Source: Desertibacillus haloalkaliphilus (GTDB taxonomy: Bacteria; Bacillota; Bacilli; Bacillales; KJ1-10-99). Taken from it: a DNA stretch of 64,000 bases. The number at the start of each line of letters is the position of its first letter. Position 1 is the first letter of the stretch. The position numbers and the translations under genes were made by a program. Shown here in pieces: positions 34,115-41,226 of the stretch. The stretch covers positions 1 to 64,000 of the forward strand of contig NZ_JAHPIV010000005.1 of assembly GCF_019039105.1 (NCBI RefSeq), read 5' to 3'. A model generated the notes under the pieces. The model searched no databases, was not told the DNA's origin, and worked only from the letters and a program-made list of their open reading frames with translations.

Positions 34115-34966
34115 ATGAGGTATCATACGAAACCTACAACGTTTGTTGGGCATGTCAAAATTAAAGTAGAAAATTTACAACGTTCAATAGAATTTTATCA
34201 AGATATTTTGGGATTCAGTGTTTTAGAAAAAACAATTTCAACAGCAAAACTAACGACTGATGGGAAAACTAGCTTTTTATCACTGGAACAACCTGAAAAT
34301 GTTATTCCGAAACAAGGAAGAACCACTGGTTTGTATCATTTTGCGATTCTCTTACCAGATCAATCAGATTTAGCCAATATTGTCGTGCATTTGGTCGATA
34401 AAGGAATTCGCTTTGGGGCTTCAGATCATCTTGTCAGTGAAGCACTGTATCTAAATGATCCAGATGGAAACCAGATTGAAATTTATCGTGACCGCACTCC
34501 GTCTGAATGGAATTGGAATGGTGATGAGATAGCAATGACTGTTGATCCACTAGATTTTGAAAAATTGCTACAGCATGCTACACCAAATAGTCGTTGGGAA
34601 AAAATGCCGACTGAAACGGTCATGGGTCACATTCATTTGCACGTATCCGATCTAAAAAAGACAGAAGAATTTTATGTAAAAGGATTAGGAATGGATGTCG
34701 TCAATCGATTTGGCGGGCAGGCATTATTCCTTTCTTACGGAAAATATCACCACCACGTTGGGGTCAACACATGGAATGGTGTAGGTGCTAAAGCTCCGGC
34801 CCAAAATAGTGTAGGTCTCGAATCGTTTACGCTCATTTTTGATAATGAAGAAGCACGAAAGCAAGTAGTAACACAATTGAAACAAATTGGTGTGGATGTA
34901 TTAGAAGAAAATAATCATTATATTACGCTTGATCCTTCTGGAAATCGAGTAGAGTTAGCGGTATAA
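34115..34966 (+). CDS. catE: Catechol-2,3-dioxygenase, CatE type
   Basis: TTAGGGGGAAACT precedes ATG 34115. The 283-residue protein has two vicinal-oxygen-chelate modules (about 10-130 and 165-283). Family features are VGHVKIKVENLQRSIEFYQDIL with the first metal His, GLYHFAILLP, DPDGNQIEIYRDR, then MGHIHLHVSDLKKTEEFY, YHHHVGVNTW and a final Glu in DPSGNRVELAV. CatE opens catechol rings by extradiol cleavage and protects against catechols and quinones. It keeps its promoter although catD is broken. Confidence 0.85.
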   Translation: MRYHTKPTTFVGHVKIKVENLQRSIEFYQDILGFSVLEKTISTAKLTTDGKTSFLSLEQPENVIPKQGRTTGLYHFAILLPDQSDLANIVVHLVDKGIRFGASDHLVSEALYLNDPDGNQIEIYRDRTPSEWNWNGDEIAMTVDPLDFEKLLQHATPNSRWEKMPTETVMGHIHLHVSDLKKTEEFYVKGLGMDVVNRFGGQALFLSYGKYHHHVGVNTWNGVGAKAPAQNSVGLESFTLIFDNEEARKQVVTQLKQIGVDVLEENNHYITLDPSGNRVELAV

Positions 34967-34983
34967 GGTTGGGAGGCTTTGGG

Positions 34984-36069
34984 ATGTCTACTGTAGAAAA
35001 AACAAGCATCGATATAGGGATTTACACACTTGCAGATATTGGTCCTGATCCATTAACTGGAAAAACGGTAACGGTTAAAGAACGATTAACAGAAATCATT
35101 CAAGCGGCAACACTTGCTGATGAAGCAGGGCTGGATATATTTGGGGTAGGGGAGCATCATCGTCTAGATTATGCCTCTTCTTCACCTGCAGTCATATTGG
35201 CTGCTATTGCACATGCAACAAAACGAATTAAATTAACAAGTACTACAAGTGTGTTAAGTACACTTGATCCGGTTCGTCTCTTTGAAGATTTTGCTACATT
35301 AGATTTACTTTCAAATGGTCGAGCTGAAATCATAGCTGGCAGGGGAGCATTTATAGAATCATTTCCGCTGTTTGGGTATAGCACAAACGATTATGATGAA
35401 TTGTTTGAAGAGCATATGGATTTGCTTTTACAATTAACTCAAAATGAGACCGTTACGTGGTCAGGAAAGTTCCGTTCATCTTTAAACAATGCTGAAATTG
35501 CCCCGAGGCCAGTACAAGAACGCTTACCAGTTTGGATCGGGGTTGGCGGTTCGCCGGAAAGTGCTGTTCGTGCTGGAAAATTTGGCGTTGGAATGGCACT
35601 AGCGATATTAGGCGGAGATCCATTACGTTTTAAACCGCTCGTTGACTTTTACCGTGAAACCGGAATAAATGCCGGGCATTCCCCAGAAGACTTAAGGGTT
35701 GGCGTAACGGGGCATGCCTATATTGCTGAAACAACTCAGCAAGCGAAAAGTGAATTCTTCCCATATTACTCGAACTATTGGTCCTATGTGAATCGTCAAC
35801 GAGGAATGGGAACGAGATTATCAAAGGACGACTTCGATCAAATGACAGGCCCAGATACCGCATTGTTTGTAGGAAGTACGCAGCAAATTGTGGAGAAAAT
35901 CTTAAGACAACATGAGGCTTTTGGACATACACGTTTTCTAGCACAGCTGGATATAGGCGGCTTGCCTGTTAGTAAAGTAGCGAAAAGTATTGAATTACTA
36001 GCGACAGAAGTTGCACCAATAATAAAAAAAGCAACTAGTAAATCAATAAAAAATGAAACATTGGCATGA
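34984..36069 (+). CDS. LLM-class flavin-dependent oxidoreductase
   Basis: GGGAGG precedes ATG 34984; TTG 34969 overlaps it. The product (361 residues) is a bacterial-luciferase-like TIM barrel: DIGIYTLADIGPD, DEAGLDIFGVGEHH, TSTTSVLSTLDPVRLFEDFA, DLLSNGRAEIIAGRGAFIES and PVWIGVGGSPESAVRAGKFG. Such enzymes use FMNH2 from a separate reductase to oxidise small molecules. It follows catE by 17 bases, so it is probably cotranscribed and controlled by the HxlR regulator, suggesting a role in aromatic or quinone detoxification. Confidence 0.85.
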   Translation: MSTVEKTSIDIGIYTLADIGPDPLTGKTVTVKERLTEIIQAATLADEAGLDIFGVGEHHRLDYASSSPAVILAAIAHATKRIKLTSTTSVLSTLDPVRLFEDFATLDLLSNGRAEIIAGRGAFIESFPLFGYSTNDYDELFEEHMDLLLQLTQNETVTWSGKFRSSLNNAEIAPRPVQERLPVWIGVGGSPESAVRAGKFGVGMALAILGGDPLRFKPLVDFYRETGINAGHSPEDLRVGVTGHAYIAETTQQAKSEFFPYYSNYWSYVNRQRGMGTRLSKDDFDQMTGPDTALFVGSTQQIVEKILRQHEAFGHTRFLAQLDIGGLPVSKVAKSIELLATEVAPIIKKATSKSIKNETLA

Positions 36070-36623
36070 TTTTAGGTAGGCAATGACAGGATTACTGGTG
36101 CATAAAAACCTTACGTCAAATGCAAGATAGGTACCTGGTATTCTGTTTTGTATTGCAGGGCGAATTACATTATGATTCAGTAATCGGTACACCTGATTTT
36201 CCAGAGATATTTATACCGACAAGCGAAAGGGCAAGGGCGAAACTTGCAGGAGTTACAAGAAACATCCACTACTATTACATGGACATTTATCATTCCCTCT
36301 GCGATAAGCTCCTATGTTGAATGAGAACTACTAAAGCCCCTTTACGTTGTTGTTGCAACGTTACTGGTACATCTAGAGACGACCACTTTTTCGTAGTCGT
36401 CTTTCTTATTTGTCCCGGTTTGTATACAAAAAAACATCCAATTGTATTTTCGCCCCACTTTTTTTCAAGTGAGGATATTACAGTTATAACGGGATAAATG
36501 ATCAATTGCCCTAAACTAGGTTTGAGCAAAAGAGCATTACTAATTCAGAAACCCATAACCACTAATTTCCCTATATGGAAATATTACCTTAACGACAAAA
36601 TAATAAAAAAGGATAGGATACTG
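36070..36623 (+). other. Intergenic region with terminator and weak coding remnant
   Basis: A 66-codon frame at 36120-36320 (GELHYDSVIGTPDFPEIFIP) has no ribosome binding site and no recognisable family, so I treat it as a remnant or chance. A terminator-like hairpin lies at 36377-36408 (AGACGAC / GTCGTCTTTCTT). Confidence 0.4.
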
Positions 36624-37379
36624 ATGACACAAACAAAATTCGAGTCAAGGATTCTTTCAATACTTGAAGATAAAATTCAACTAATTAAAACAAAGGAAGG
36701 TGCCATCTATTTAGTTGGACCTATAAAACTTCCGGTTAATTTGGATGGAGAGACAGTTCAATTCAATTGGTACTGTTGGTTAAATTGTGGTGAGGTAACA
36801 GAGGACTTTGACCGTATTATTGATAAATTATCTTCAGCTAATTTATCCGAATTACAGCAATCGAGTGTCTTAACCTATGGTGATTTTAGCTACAGTGATG
36901 ATGCCATTATTAGAATGCATTCCATCTGTCATACAGGAGATATTTTCGGAAGTAAAAGGTGTGATTGTGGGTATCAATTAAAACAATCAATGAAAAATAT
37001 TATTGAACATGGTACAGGTGCTTTATTTTATTTAGCTAATCATGAAGGACGAGGAATTGGTCTATTTAGCAAAGCAATGGCTTACATTCTCCAAGAGAAT
37101 AACTACGATACAGTTGAGGCAAATGAAGCGCTTGGCTTTGTTGATGATTCTAGAAATTATAGTGATGCGATTCATGTTTTAAAAGCATTAAGAAGTAAGC
37201 CTGTTACTTTATTGACCAATAACCCGAAAAAATTAGAGGCTTTAAAGAATGCTGGTTTACCGGTATCAGGAAGAGAGTCGTTATGGGGAGATCGATCAGA
37301 GTTTAATGAAAAATATCTAGAAACAAAAGTAATTCGTTCGGGTCACATTGGAGAAGAGGAGACATGTTGTAATGACTAG
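36624..37379 (+). CDS. GTP cyclohydrolase II-like protein (RibA family)
   Basis: AAGGATAGG precedes ATG 36624; the longer frame from 36498 has no support. The 251-residue protein has the RibA signature: RMHSICHTGDIFGSKRCDCG with three Cys zinc ligands, LANHEGRGIGLFSKAMAYIL, NNYDTVEANEALGF and LLTNNPKKLEALKNAGL. RibA converts GTP to the first riboflavin intermediate. The usual HRQEGRGIG is ANHEGRGIG here, a change beside the active site. It is not next to other rib genes, so it may be a specialised paralogue; the C terminus ends in a Cys-Cys. Confidence 0.8.
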   Translation: MTQTKFESRILSILEDKIQLIKTKEGAIYLVGPIKLPVNLDGETVQFNWYCWLNCGEVTEDFDRIIDKLSSANLSELQQSSVLTYGDFSYSDDAIIRMHSICHTGDIFGSKRCDCGYQLKQSMKNIIEHGTGALFYLANHEGRGIGLFSKAMAYILQENNYDTVEANEALGFVDDSRNYSDAIHVLKALRSKPVTLLTNNPKKLEALKNAGLPVSGRESLWGDRSEFNEKYLETKVIRSGHIGEEETCCND

Positions 37380-37496
37380 TCATGAATTCTACTTGTGGAA
37401 TAGGGGAAGTTTAAATAGATTGAATTTCCTTTGTTTATAAGTTATTGTAGTAATTGTCTAAATATTATTTCTTTGGTCATAATTTAATATTTAATA

Positions 37497-37668
37497 GGAA
37501 GTTTAGGTGTTATATAGACTTAATAGGGAATCTGGTGAAAGTCCAGAACTGTCCCCGCAACTGTAAGTGTGGATGAAATGAGAATGACCACTGTATAAGG
37601 AACTGAAGAGGTGCTTATACGGGAAGGCTCAGAGTAAAGGGAAGCACAAGTCAGGAGACCTGCCTCAA
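37497..37668 (+). promoter_or_regulatory. Cobalamin riboswitch
   Basis: The order GGGAATCTGGTGAAAGTCC, AGAACTGTCCCCGCAACTGT, a variable arm, GGAAGGCTC, and GTCAGGAGACCTGCC matches the adenosylcobalamin aptamer, including the B12 box near 37650. It is followed by a terminator and then a single ferredoxin-like gene. Confidence 0.93.
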
Positions 37669-37760
37669 TTTCCAAAAGTTTTTTATTTCTTCGGGGGGTG
37701 AGAAGTTTAAACGGCAGGACTGACTTTCATAAAGGTCTTAATGACAAATATGCCGTTTAT

Positions 37761-37797
37761 GCTCTTTCTCTAGTGTGAGGAAGGGCTTTTTATTTTG
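37761..37797 (+). terminator. Terminator of the cobalamin riboswitch
   Basis: GCTCTTTCTC pairs with GAGGAAGGGC around TAGTGT and is followed by TTTTTATTTT. Upstream, AAACGGCA (37709) and TGCCGTTT (37751) can form an alternative stem. The rest of 37380-37944 has no gene. Confidence 0.8.
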
Positions 37798-37944
37798 TTC
37801 ATAACCTGGGCTGCTCAACAGGCGGCTATGAAGGGACATTAGGTATTTAACAAATGATTTGCTACCACTACGAAAAAACTGATTAGAGAAAATTAGGGAT
37901 TTGAAAAGATATGCGAAAAAAATATTTAGGAGTTGGGGAATAGA

Positions 37945-38355
37945 ATGGCTACATGGGATTTAACAGAAACTAAACATCATATTTTACTATGTAACGGAAG
38001 CAGTTGTAACAAAGCTGGAGCAGAAGAGTTAACACAGGCAGTTAGAGCAGAGATTATGGCAAGAGGATTAGATCATGAGATTCATACAACTAGAACACGC
38101 TGTAATGGACGTTGCCAAGATAAATGTGTATTAGTTGTGTACCCATCAGGTAGATGGTATAAGGATCTGAAACCAGAAGATGCTTCTCATTTAATTTCAT
38201 CTTTATCTAATGATAATGAGAAGTTATCAAATAAAGTTTCTTTCCAATATAATGGCATTGCATTTGAAAGAACGGAGGAAACGGTCATTGGGGAGAAAAA
38301 AATTCAGGAAAAGGTAGCTAGAGTAACAAAAGGATTGTCTATGGATAAGCAATAA
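37945..38355 (+). CDS. 2Fe-2S ferredoxin-like protein, CbiW type
   Basis: GGGGAATAGA precedes ATG 37945. The product (136 residues) has a thioredoxin-like 2Fe-2S domain with four Cys in HHILLCNGSSCNKAGAEEL and TRTRCNGRCQDKCVLVVYP, followed by GRWYKDLKPEDASHLISSL and a charged tail. Similar small ferredoxins head the anaerobic-type cobalamin operon of Bacillus megaterium (CbiW). Here it follows a cobalamin riboswitch, but no cbi/cob gene follows it, so it appears to be the survivor of a lost operon or a stand-alone redox carrier. Confidence 0.78.
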   Translation: MATWDLTETKHHILLCNGSSCNKAGAEELTQAVRAEIMARGLDHEIHTTRTRCNGRCQDKCVLVVYPSGRWYKDLKPEDASHLISSLSNDNEKLSNKVSFQYNGIAFERTEETVIGEKKIQEKVARVTKGLSMDKQ

Positions 38356-38550
38356 AACGATCAGGATGAAGAAAAGATGATTCATAGGAAGATTTTAATA
38401 TCATCAATAGACTACCAATTACTTACAATGCCTGATAGAAGCTCTCAAAGGGGGGAATTCATGGGTTAAATTAGCAATATCAATCTATAATGTAACCCGC
38501 TCCTCCGCCCACATCAGAAGTCGCAGTTAATTTAGGACCTCTCTTTTTTA

Positions 38551-38582
38551 AAACGGCCCAATTTCACAAATTGGGCCGTTTA
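38551..38582 (+). terminator. Strong hairpin terminator
   Basis: AAACGGCCCAATTT and AAATTGGGCCGTTT form a perfect 14-base stem around CAC. 38356-38550 has no gene. Confidence 0.7.
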
Positions 38583-38634
38583 CTTAATGCAATTGGCTAT
38601 CCTCATACATAAACAGTCATAAAGGGGGATAAAT

Positions 38635-38720
38635 GCCCTTCCTATAGGTATACAACAATATATCGATTTGTACCTCTGAGCCCGCTTGACAAACTATCAG
38701 TTCCTTACCTATAGGTAACA
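38635..38720 (+). promoter_or_regulatory. Two CCTATAGG palindromes upstream of the Cys-rich protein gene
   Basis: CCTATAGGTATAC near 38642 and TACCTATAGGTAAC near 38705 share an eight-base palindrome, about 65 bases apart. They could be paired operator sites for the gene at 38800. No sigma-K element of the type at 39534 was found here. Confidence 0.35.
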
Positions 38721-38799
38721 ATTCATTTACTCTTACGGATTCTCAAGAAAGTCAACCTGTTCTTTACTACATTTGTGAATGATTAAGGAGAGAGCAACG

Positions 38800-39225
38800 A
38801 TGTTTATGCCGTATTTCCCTTATAGACAACAAGTTCCTTTATTTGTATCCTATCCTCAATTTCAGGTGGGAGTACAACCAGCGGGTCCTGACACATGTAC
38901 TGTAATTTGTGAACAAGAGTTACGTCGATGTTTACGTCGAGGATACCGTTTTGATTATTGTTTGAGTGAAAAAGATCGATGTATGGAAAGATGTAATGAA
39001 CTATATGGTGTTTCGACACCCTTTAGACAGCTATATCAACCTGTACCTCGTCCTCCTCACCCTATTCAGCCTATAGGGGGCTGGAGTTGGAATGGAGGGG
39101 AATTAATGGCTTGTGATTGTATGTACGCTGGTCAATGTTATAGTAATGGATCAAAAATTTGTATGGATGGCAGGGTGCACGAGTGTAAAAGTGGTACGTG
39201 GGAATCGACAGGGCATAGCTGTTAA
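38800..39225 (+). CDS. Cys- and Pro-rich small protein, possible spore coat or RiPP-locus member
   Basis: AAGGAGAGAGCAACG fits ATG 38800. The 141-residue product has an aromatic-Pro N terminus (MFMPYFPYRQQVPLF) and six Cys in a helical segment (CTVICEQELRRCLRRGYRF, then DYCLSEKDRCMERC). A Pro-rich linker (PVPRPPHPIQPIGG) and a second six-Cys module (CDCMYAGQCYSNGSKICMDG) follow. There is no signal peptide. It lies upstream of the lanthipeptide-like operon but is separated by a terminator, and it does not share the leader-like N terminus of the three precursors. Function unknown. Confidence 0.65.
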   Translation: MFMPYFPYRQQVPLFVSYPQFQVGVQPAGPDTCTVICEQELRRCLRRGYRFDYCLSEKDRCMERCNELYGVSTPFRQLYQPVPRPPHPIQPIGGWSWNGGELMACDCMYAGQCYSNGSKICMDGRVHECKSGTWESTGHSC

Positions 39226-39419
39226 TATGCAATATCTCCATGGTAAGTGCTTGTAGGAAAGCATGAAGGAGTATACAACAAAGATCGAAAGAACGTTATT
39301 GGTCGGAATTTTGCTGGCTATTTGCTGTATAAACTCGACTTTTTTCAACAGTTAGGCTTTTCAGAAGTTAAAACCTTAATGAATCAATAATGTATCAACG
39401 ATAAATTTGTCTATTGATC
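39226..39419 (+). other. Intergenic stretch with a short coding-like remnant
   Basis: A frame reading KDRKNVIGRNFAGYLLYKLD, FFQQLGFSEVKTLMNQ, stop (39280-39391) looks like the end of a lost gene; it has no start or ribosome binding site. Confidence 0.25.
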
Positions 39420-39448
39420 ACCCCCTTGAGTTAAAGGGGGTTGTTTTT
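39420..39448 (+). terminator. Terminator before the lanthipeptide-like operon
   Basis: CCCCCTT and AAGGGGG flank GAGTTA, followed by TTGTTTTT. It insulates the downstream operon from the 38800 gene. Confidence 0.8.
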
Positions 39449-39533
39449 GGTTAAAGTGGCCAATGCCTAAGACTAGAACAAAGACCTTACTTTTAAAATA
39501 ACAAACCGCAAAATTACTTCTCTCTCTTAACTC

Positions 39534-39561
39534 ACTTGAATGGTCAACTGTACATAGGATA
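39534..39561 (+). promoter_or_regulatory. Putative sigma-K promoter of the lanthipeptide-like operon
   Basis: AC at 39534-39535, exactly 17 bases, then CATAGGATA at 39553-39561 match the sigma-K consensus AC-N17-CATAnnnTA. The first precursor start is 51 bases downstream, behind an AGGAGGTAG ribosome binding site. Sigma-K acts in the mother cell late in sporulation. Confidence 0.65.
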
Positions 39562-39611
39562 ATTTATGTTTTTTGTTAAGTTAACTTATTTAAGTAACAG
39601 GAGGTAGAATA

Positions 39612-40055
39612 ATGGATTATGAGAATTTACAAAGATTGATCGCTCAGGCCAAACAAGATGAACGTTTCTTTCAAAGACTATCTCATGACATAATTCATAC
39701 GATACAAACTCTTGATTATCTCAATGATGAGACGAAACGGCAGCTCATTAACAGCTTATTATATGAAGATCAAAGTGAGTTTGATGCGAGAAGAAGGTGT
39801 AGCGTGACTTGTGGTGATGCATCGTGTTTTATCACATGTGGAACAAGGAGAACTTGCAGAGTAACATGTAGAAGCAGTTGTGGGGGCAATACTTGTTTGG
39901 GTTCCTGTGGTGGAGCAACTGCAGGCTTACAAATGACACCACTTGAGCCTCAAATCCCCGAAGTTCAGGCTCCTTTTCTACGAGGTAATGTTCAACCTGG
40001 TACTTTACCAATAAAACCATTTCGACCAGGGTATCCTCCACAAACGTATATTTAA
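39612..40055 (+). CDS. Candidate lanthipeptide precursor 1 (leader plus Ser/Thr-Cys core)
   Basis: AGGAGGTAG precedes ATG 39612. The 147-residue protein has an acidic helical N-terminal part (1-60; LQRLIAQAKQDERFFQRLSH, DYLNDETKRQLINSLLY) shared with the next two genes. The core follows, with nine Cys at 63, 67, 72, 76, 82, 86, 90, 95 and 99, eight of them directly preceded by Thr or Ser. A Pro-rich tail (PGTLPIKPFRPGYPP) ends it. There is no signal peptide. The synthetase gene is three genes downstream. I infer it is a precursor; a metal-binding or disulfide-rich coat protein is the alternative. Confidence 0.65.
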   Translation: MDYENLQRLIAQAKQDERFFQRLSHDIIHTIQTLDYLNDETKRQLINSLLYEDQSEFDARRRCSVTCGDASCFITCGTRRTCRVTCRSSCGGNTCLGSCGGATAGLQMTPLEPQIPEVQAPFLRGNVQPGTLPIKPFRPGYPPQTYI

Positions 40056-40078
40056 ACTAAGTGAGGTAGGTGAATAGC

Positions 40079-40534
40079 GTGGATTTAGAAAGATTACATC
40101 AACTAATTAATCATGCAAAGAAAGACAAAGTTTTTTTTCGCCAGTTGCAAAACGACTTAATTAAAACAATACAAAACGTCGATTATCTTGATTCTCATAC
40201 GAAGAATGACATGATTGATTACATTCAAGGTCAAAAAGATGGAGAGACATCAAATCGTGTAATTGCTCACCCTAAATGTTCCGGTTGGACCTGTAATGCT
40301 ATTACGTGCGGGCGGCGATCGTGTAATCAAACATGTGCGGATTCCTGTGGAACAACATGTTTAAGAATTACATGTGGGAATACTTGCGGTAGGGGATCCT
40401 GTGCCCACACTACTTTTGTACAGCCGCAGGTGTTTCGGCCCCACCCGCTACACCCCCGCTTCCTTGGTCCTCAATTGCCCAGCCCACATCAATTTATCCA
40501 ACCAGGATGGTACTCGCAATGGGGCAATAACTAA
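40079..40534 (+). CDS. Candidate lanthipeptide precursor 2
   Basis: GAGGTAGG lies eight bases before GTG 40079, which aligns the N terminus with its paralogues; GTG 40070 overlaps that site. The 151-residue protein starts VDLERLHQLINHAKKDKVFF and keeps the DYLDSHTK block. The core has ten Cys between 67 and 108, nine preceded by Ser or Thr (for example CNAITCGRRSCNQTCADSCG), and the tail is Pro/His-rich. It starts 23 bases after precursor 1, so both are on one transcript. No function is known for the family. Confidence 0.65.
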   Translation: MDLERLHQLINHAKKDKVFFRQLQNDLIKTIQNVDYLDSHTKNDMIDYIQGQKDGETSNRVIAHPKCSGWTCNAITCGRRSCNQTCADSCGTTCLRITCGNTCGRGSCAHTTFVQPQVFRPHPLHPRFLGPQLPSPHQFIQPGWYSQWGNN

Positions 40535-40637
40535 GAATGTTTGTAAGTTTGGACTGCCTTGTCCATAGGTTTCAACATAAGCAAAGATATATAAAGGTGT
40601 ATAAAAAAATATAAAGGTTTATGACGGAGGTTAGAGT

Positions 40638-41087
40638 ATGATTGATGAAACATTAAATAAGCTGATTAACCATGCAAAGAAAGACAAAACGTTTTTTCGA
40701 GAATTATCTCATGATCTCGTTGAAACAATTAAAAAGCTGGAGTACCTTGATGATGAAACAAAGCATTCGATGATTCAAAATATAAAGAATGGGGATGTAG
40801 ATGAGTTTCACGATAATCGAGTTGAGAGAGTATATTGTCAGGAGACTTGTGGTCATGCTTCATGCGGTAAAACGGTAAATTGTTCTCCGAGATCATGTGC
40901 GAGAACGACTTGTGGTATAAGTTGTGCTTGGACTTGTGGTGACGGATCTTGTCAAAGAACACGAGTAGGACAAGTTTTACAACCATTACAGCCGTATTCA
41001 AACGGATTACAGCCAGGAATGGTTCAACCAGGGTTTGTTCAACCAGGAGTTATGCAACCATATGGATATCCACCTAGAGGTTACTAG
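40638..41087 (+). CDS. Candidate lanthipeptide precursor 3
   Basis: GACGGAGGTTAGAGT precedes ATG 40638. The 149-residue protein shares the leader-like part (LNKLINHAKKDKTFFRELSH, EYLDDETKHSMIQ). Its core has nine Cys between 67 and 105, seven preceded by Ser or Thr (CARTTCGISCAWTCGDGSC), and its tail has a repeat of QPGMVQPGFVQPGVMQP. It lies 103 bases after precursor 2 and 139 bases before the synthetase gene. Leaders are better conserved than cores, as expected of RiPP precursors. Confidence 0.65.
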   Translation: MIDETLNKLINHAKKDKTFFRELSHDLVETIKKLEYLDDETKHSMIQNIKNGDVDEFHDNRVERVYCQETCGHASCGKTVNCSPRSCARTTCGISCAWTCGDGSCQRTRVGQVLQPLQPYSNGLQPGMVQPGFVQPGVMQPYGYPPRGY

Positions 41088-41226
41088 GTTACACTGCTTT
41101 ATGAAGTAAAAGTGTGGAAGAGCATGATTTACTATCATAAAGATTCAATAAAAAGAATAACGATATACAATGAAATGTATAAATGACGGTCTATTGTAAA
41201 CTGAAAAAGGGTAAGGGGAGGATGTT

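Noticed and set aside
36120-36320. 66-codon open frame between the LLM and RibA-like genes
   Set aside because: No ribosome binding site, no recognisable family and a low-complexity ending; probably a remnant or chance.
41130-41200. Sigma-E promoter before the lanthipeptide synthetase (TATACAAT near 41165)
   Set aside because: The -10 is close to consensus, but a -35 at correct spacing is not convincing; cotranscription with the precursors is also possible.
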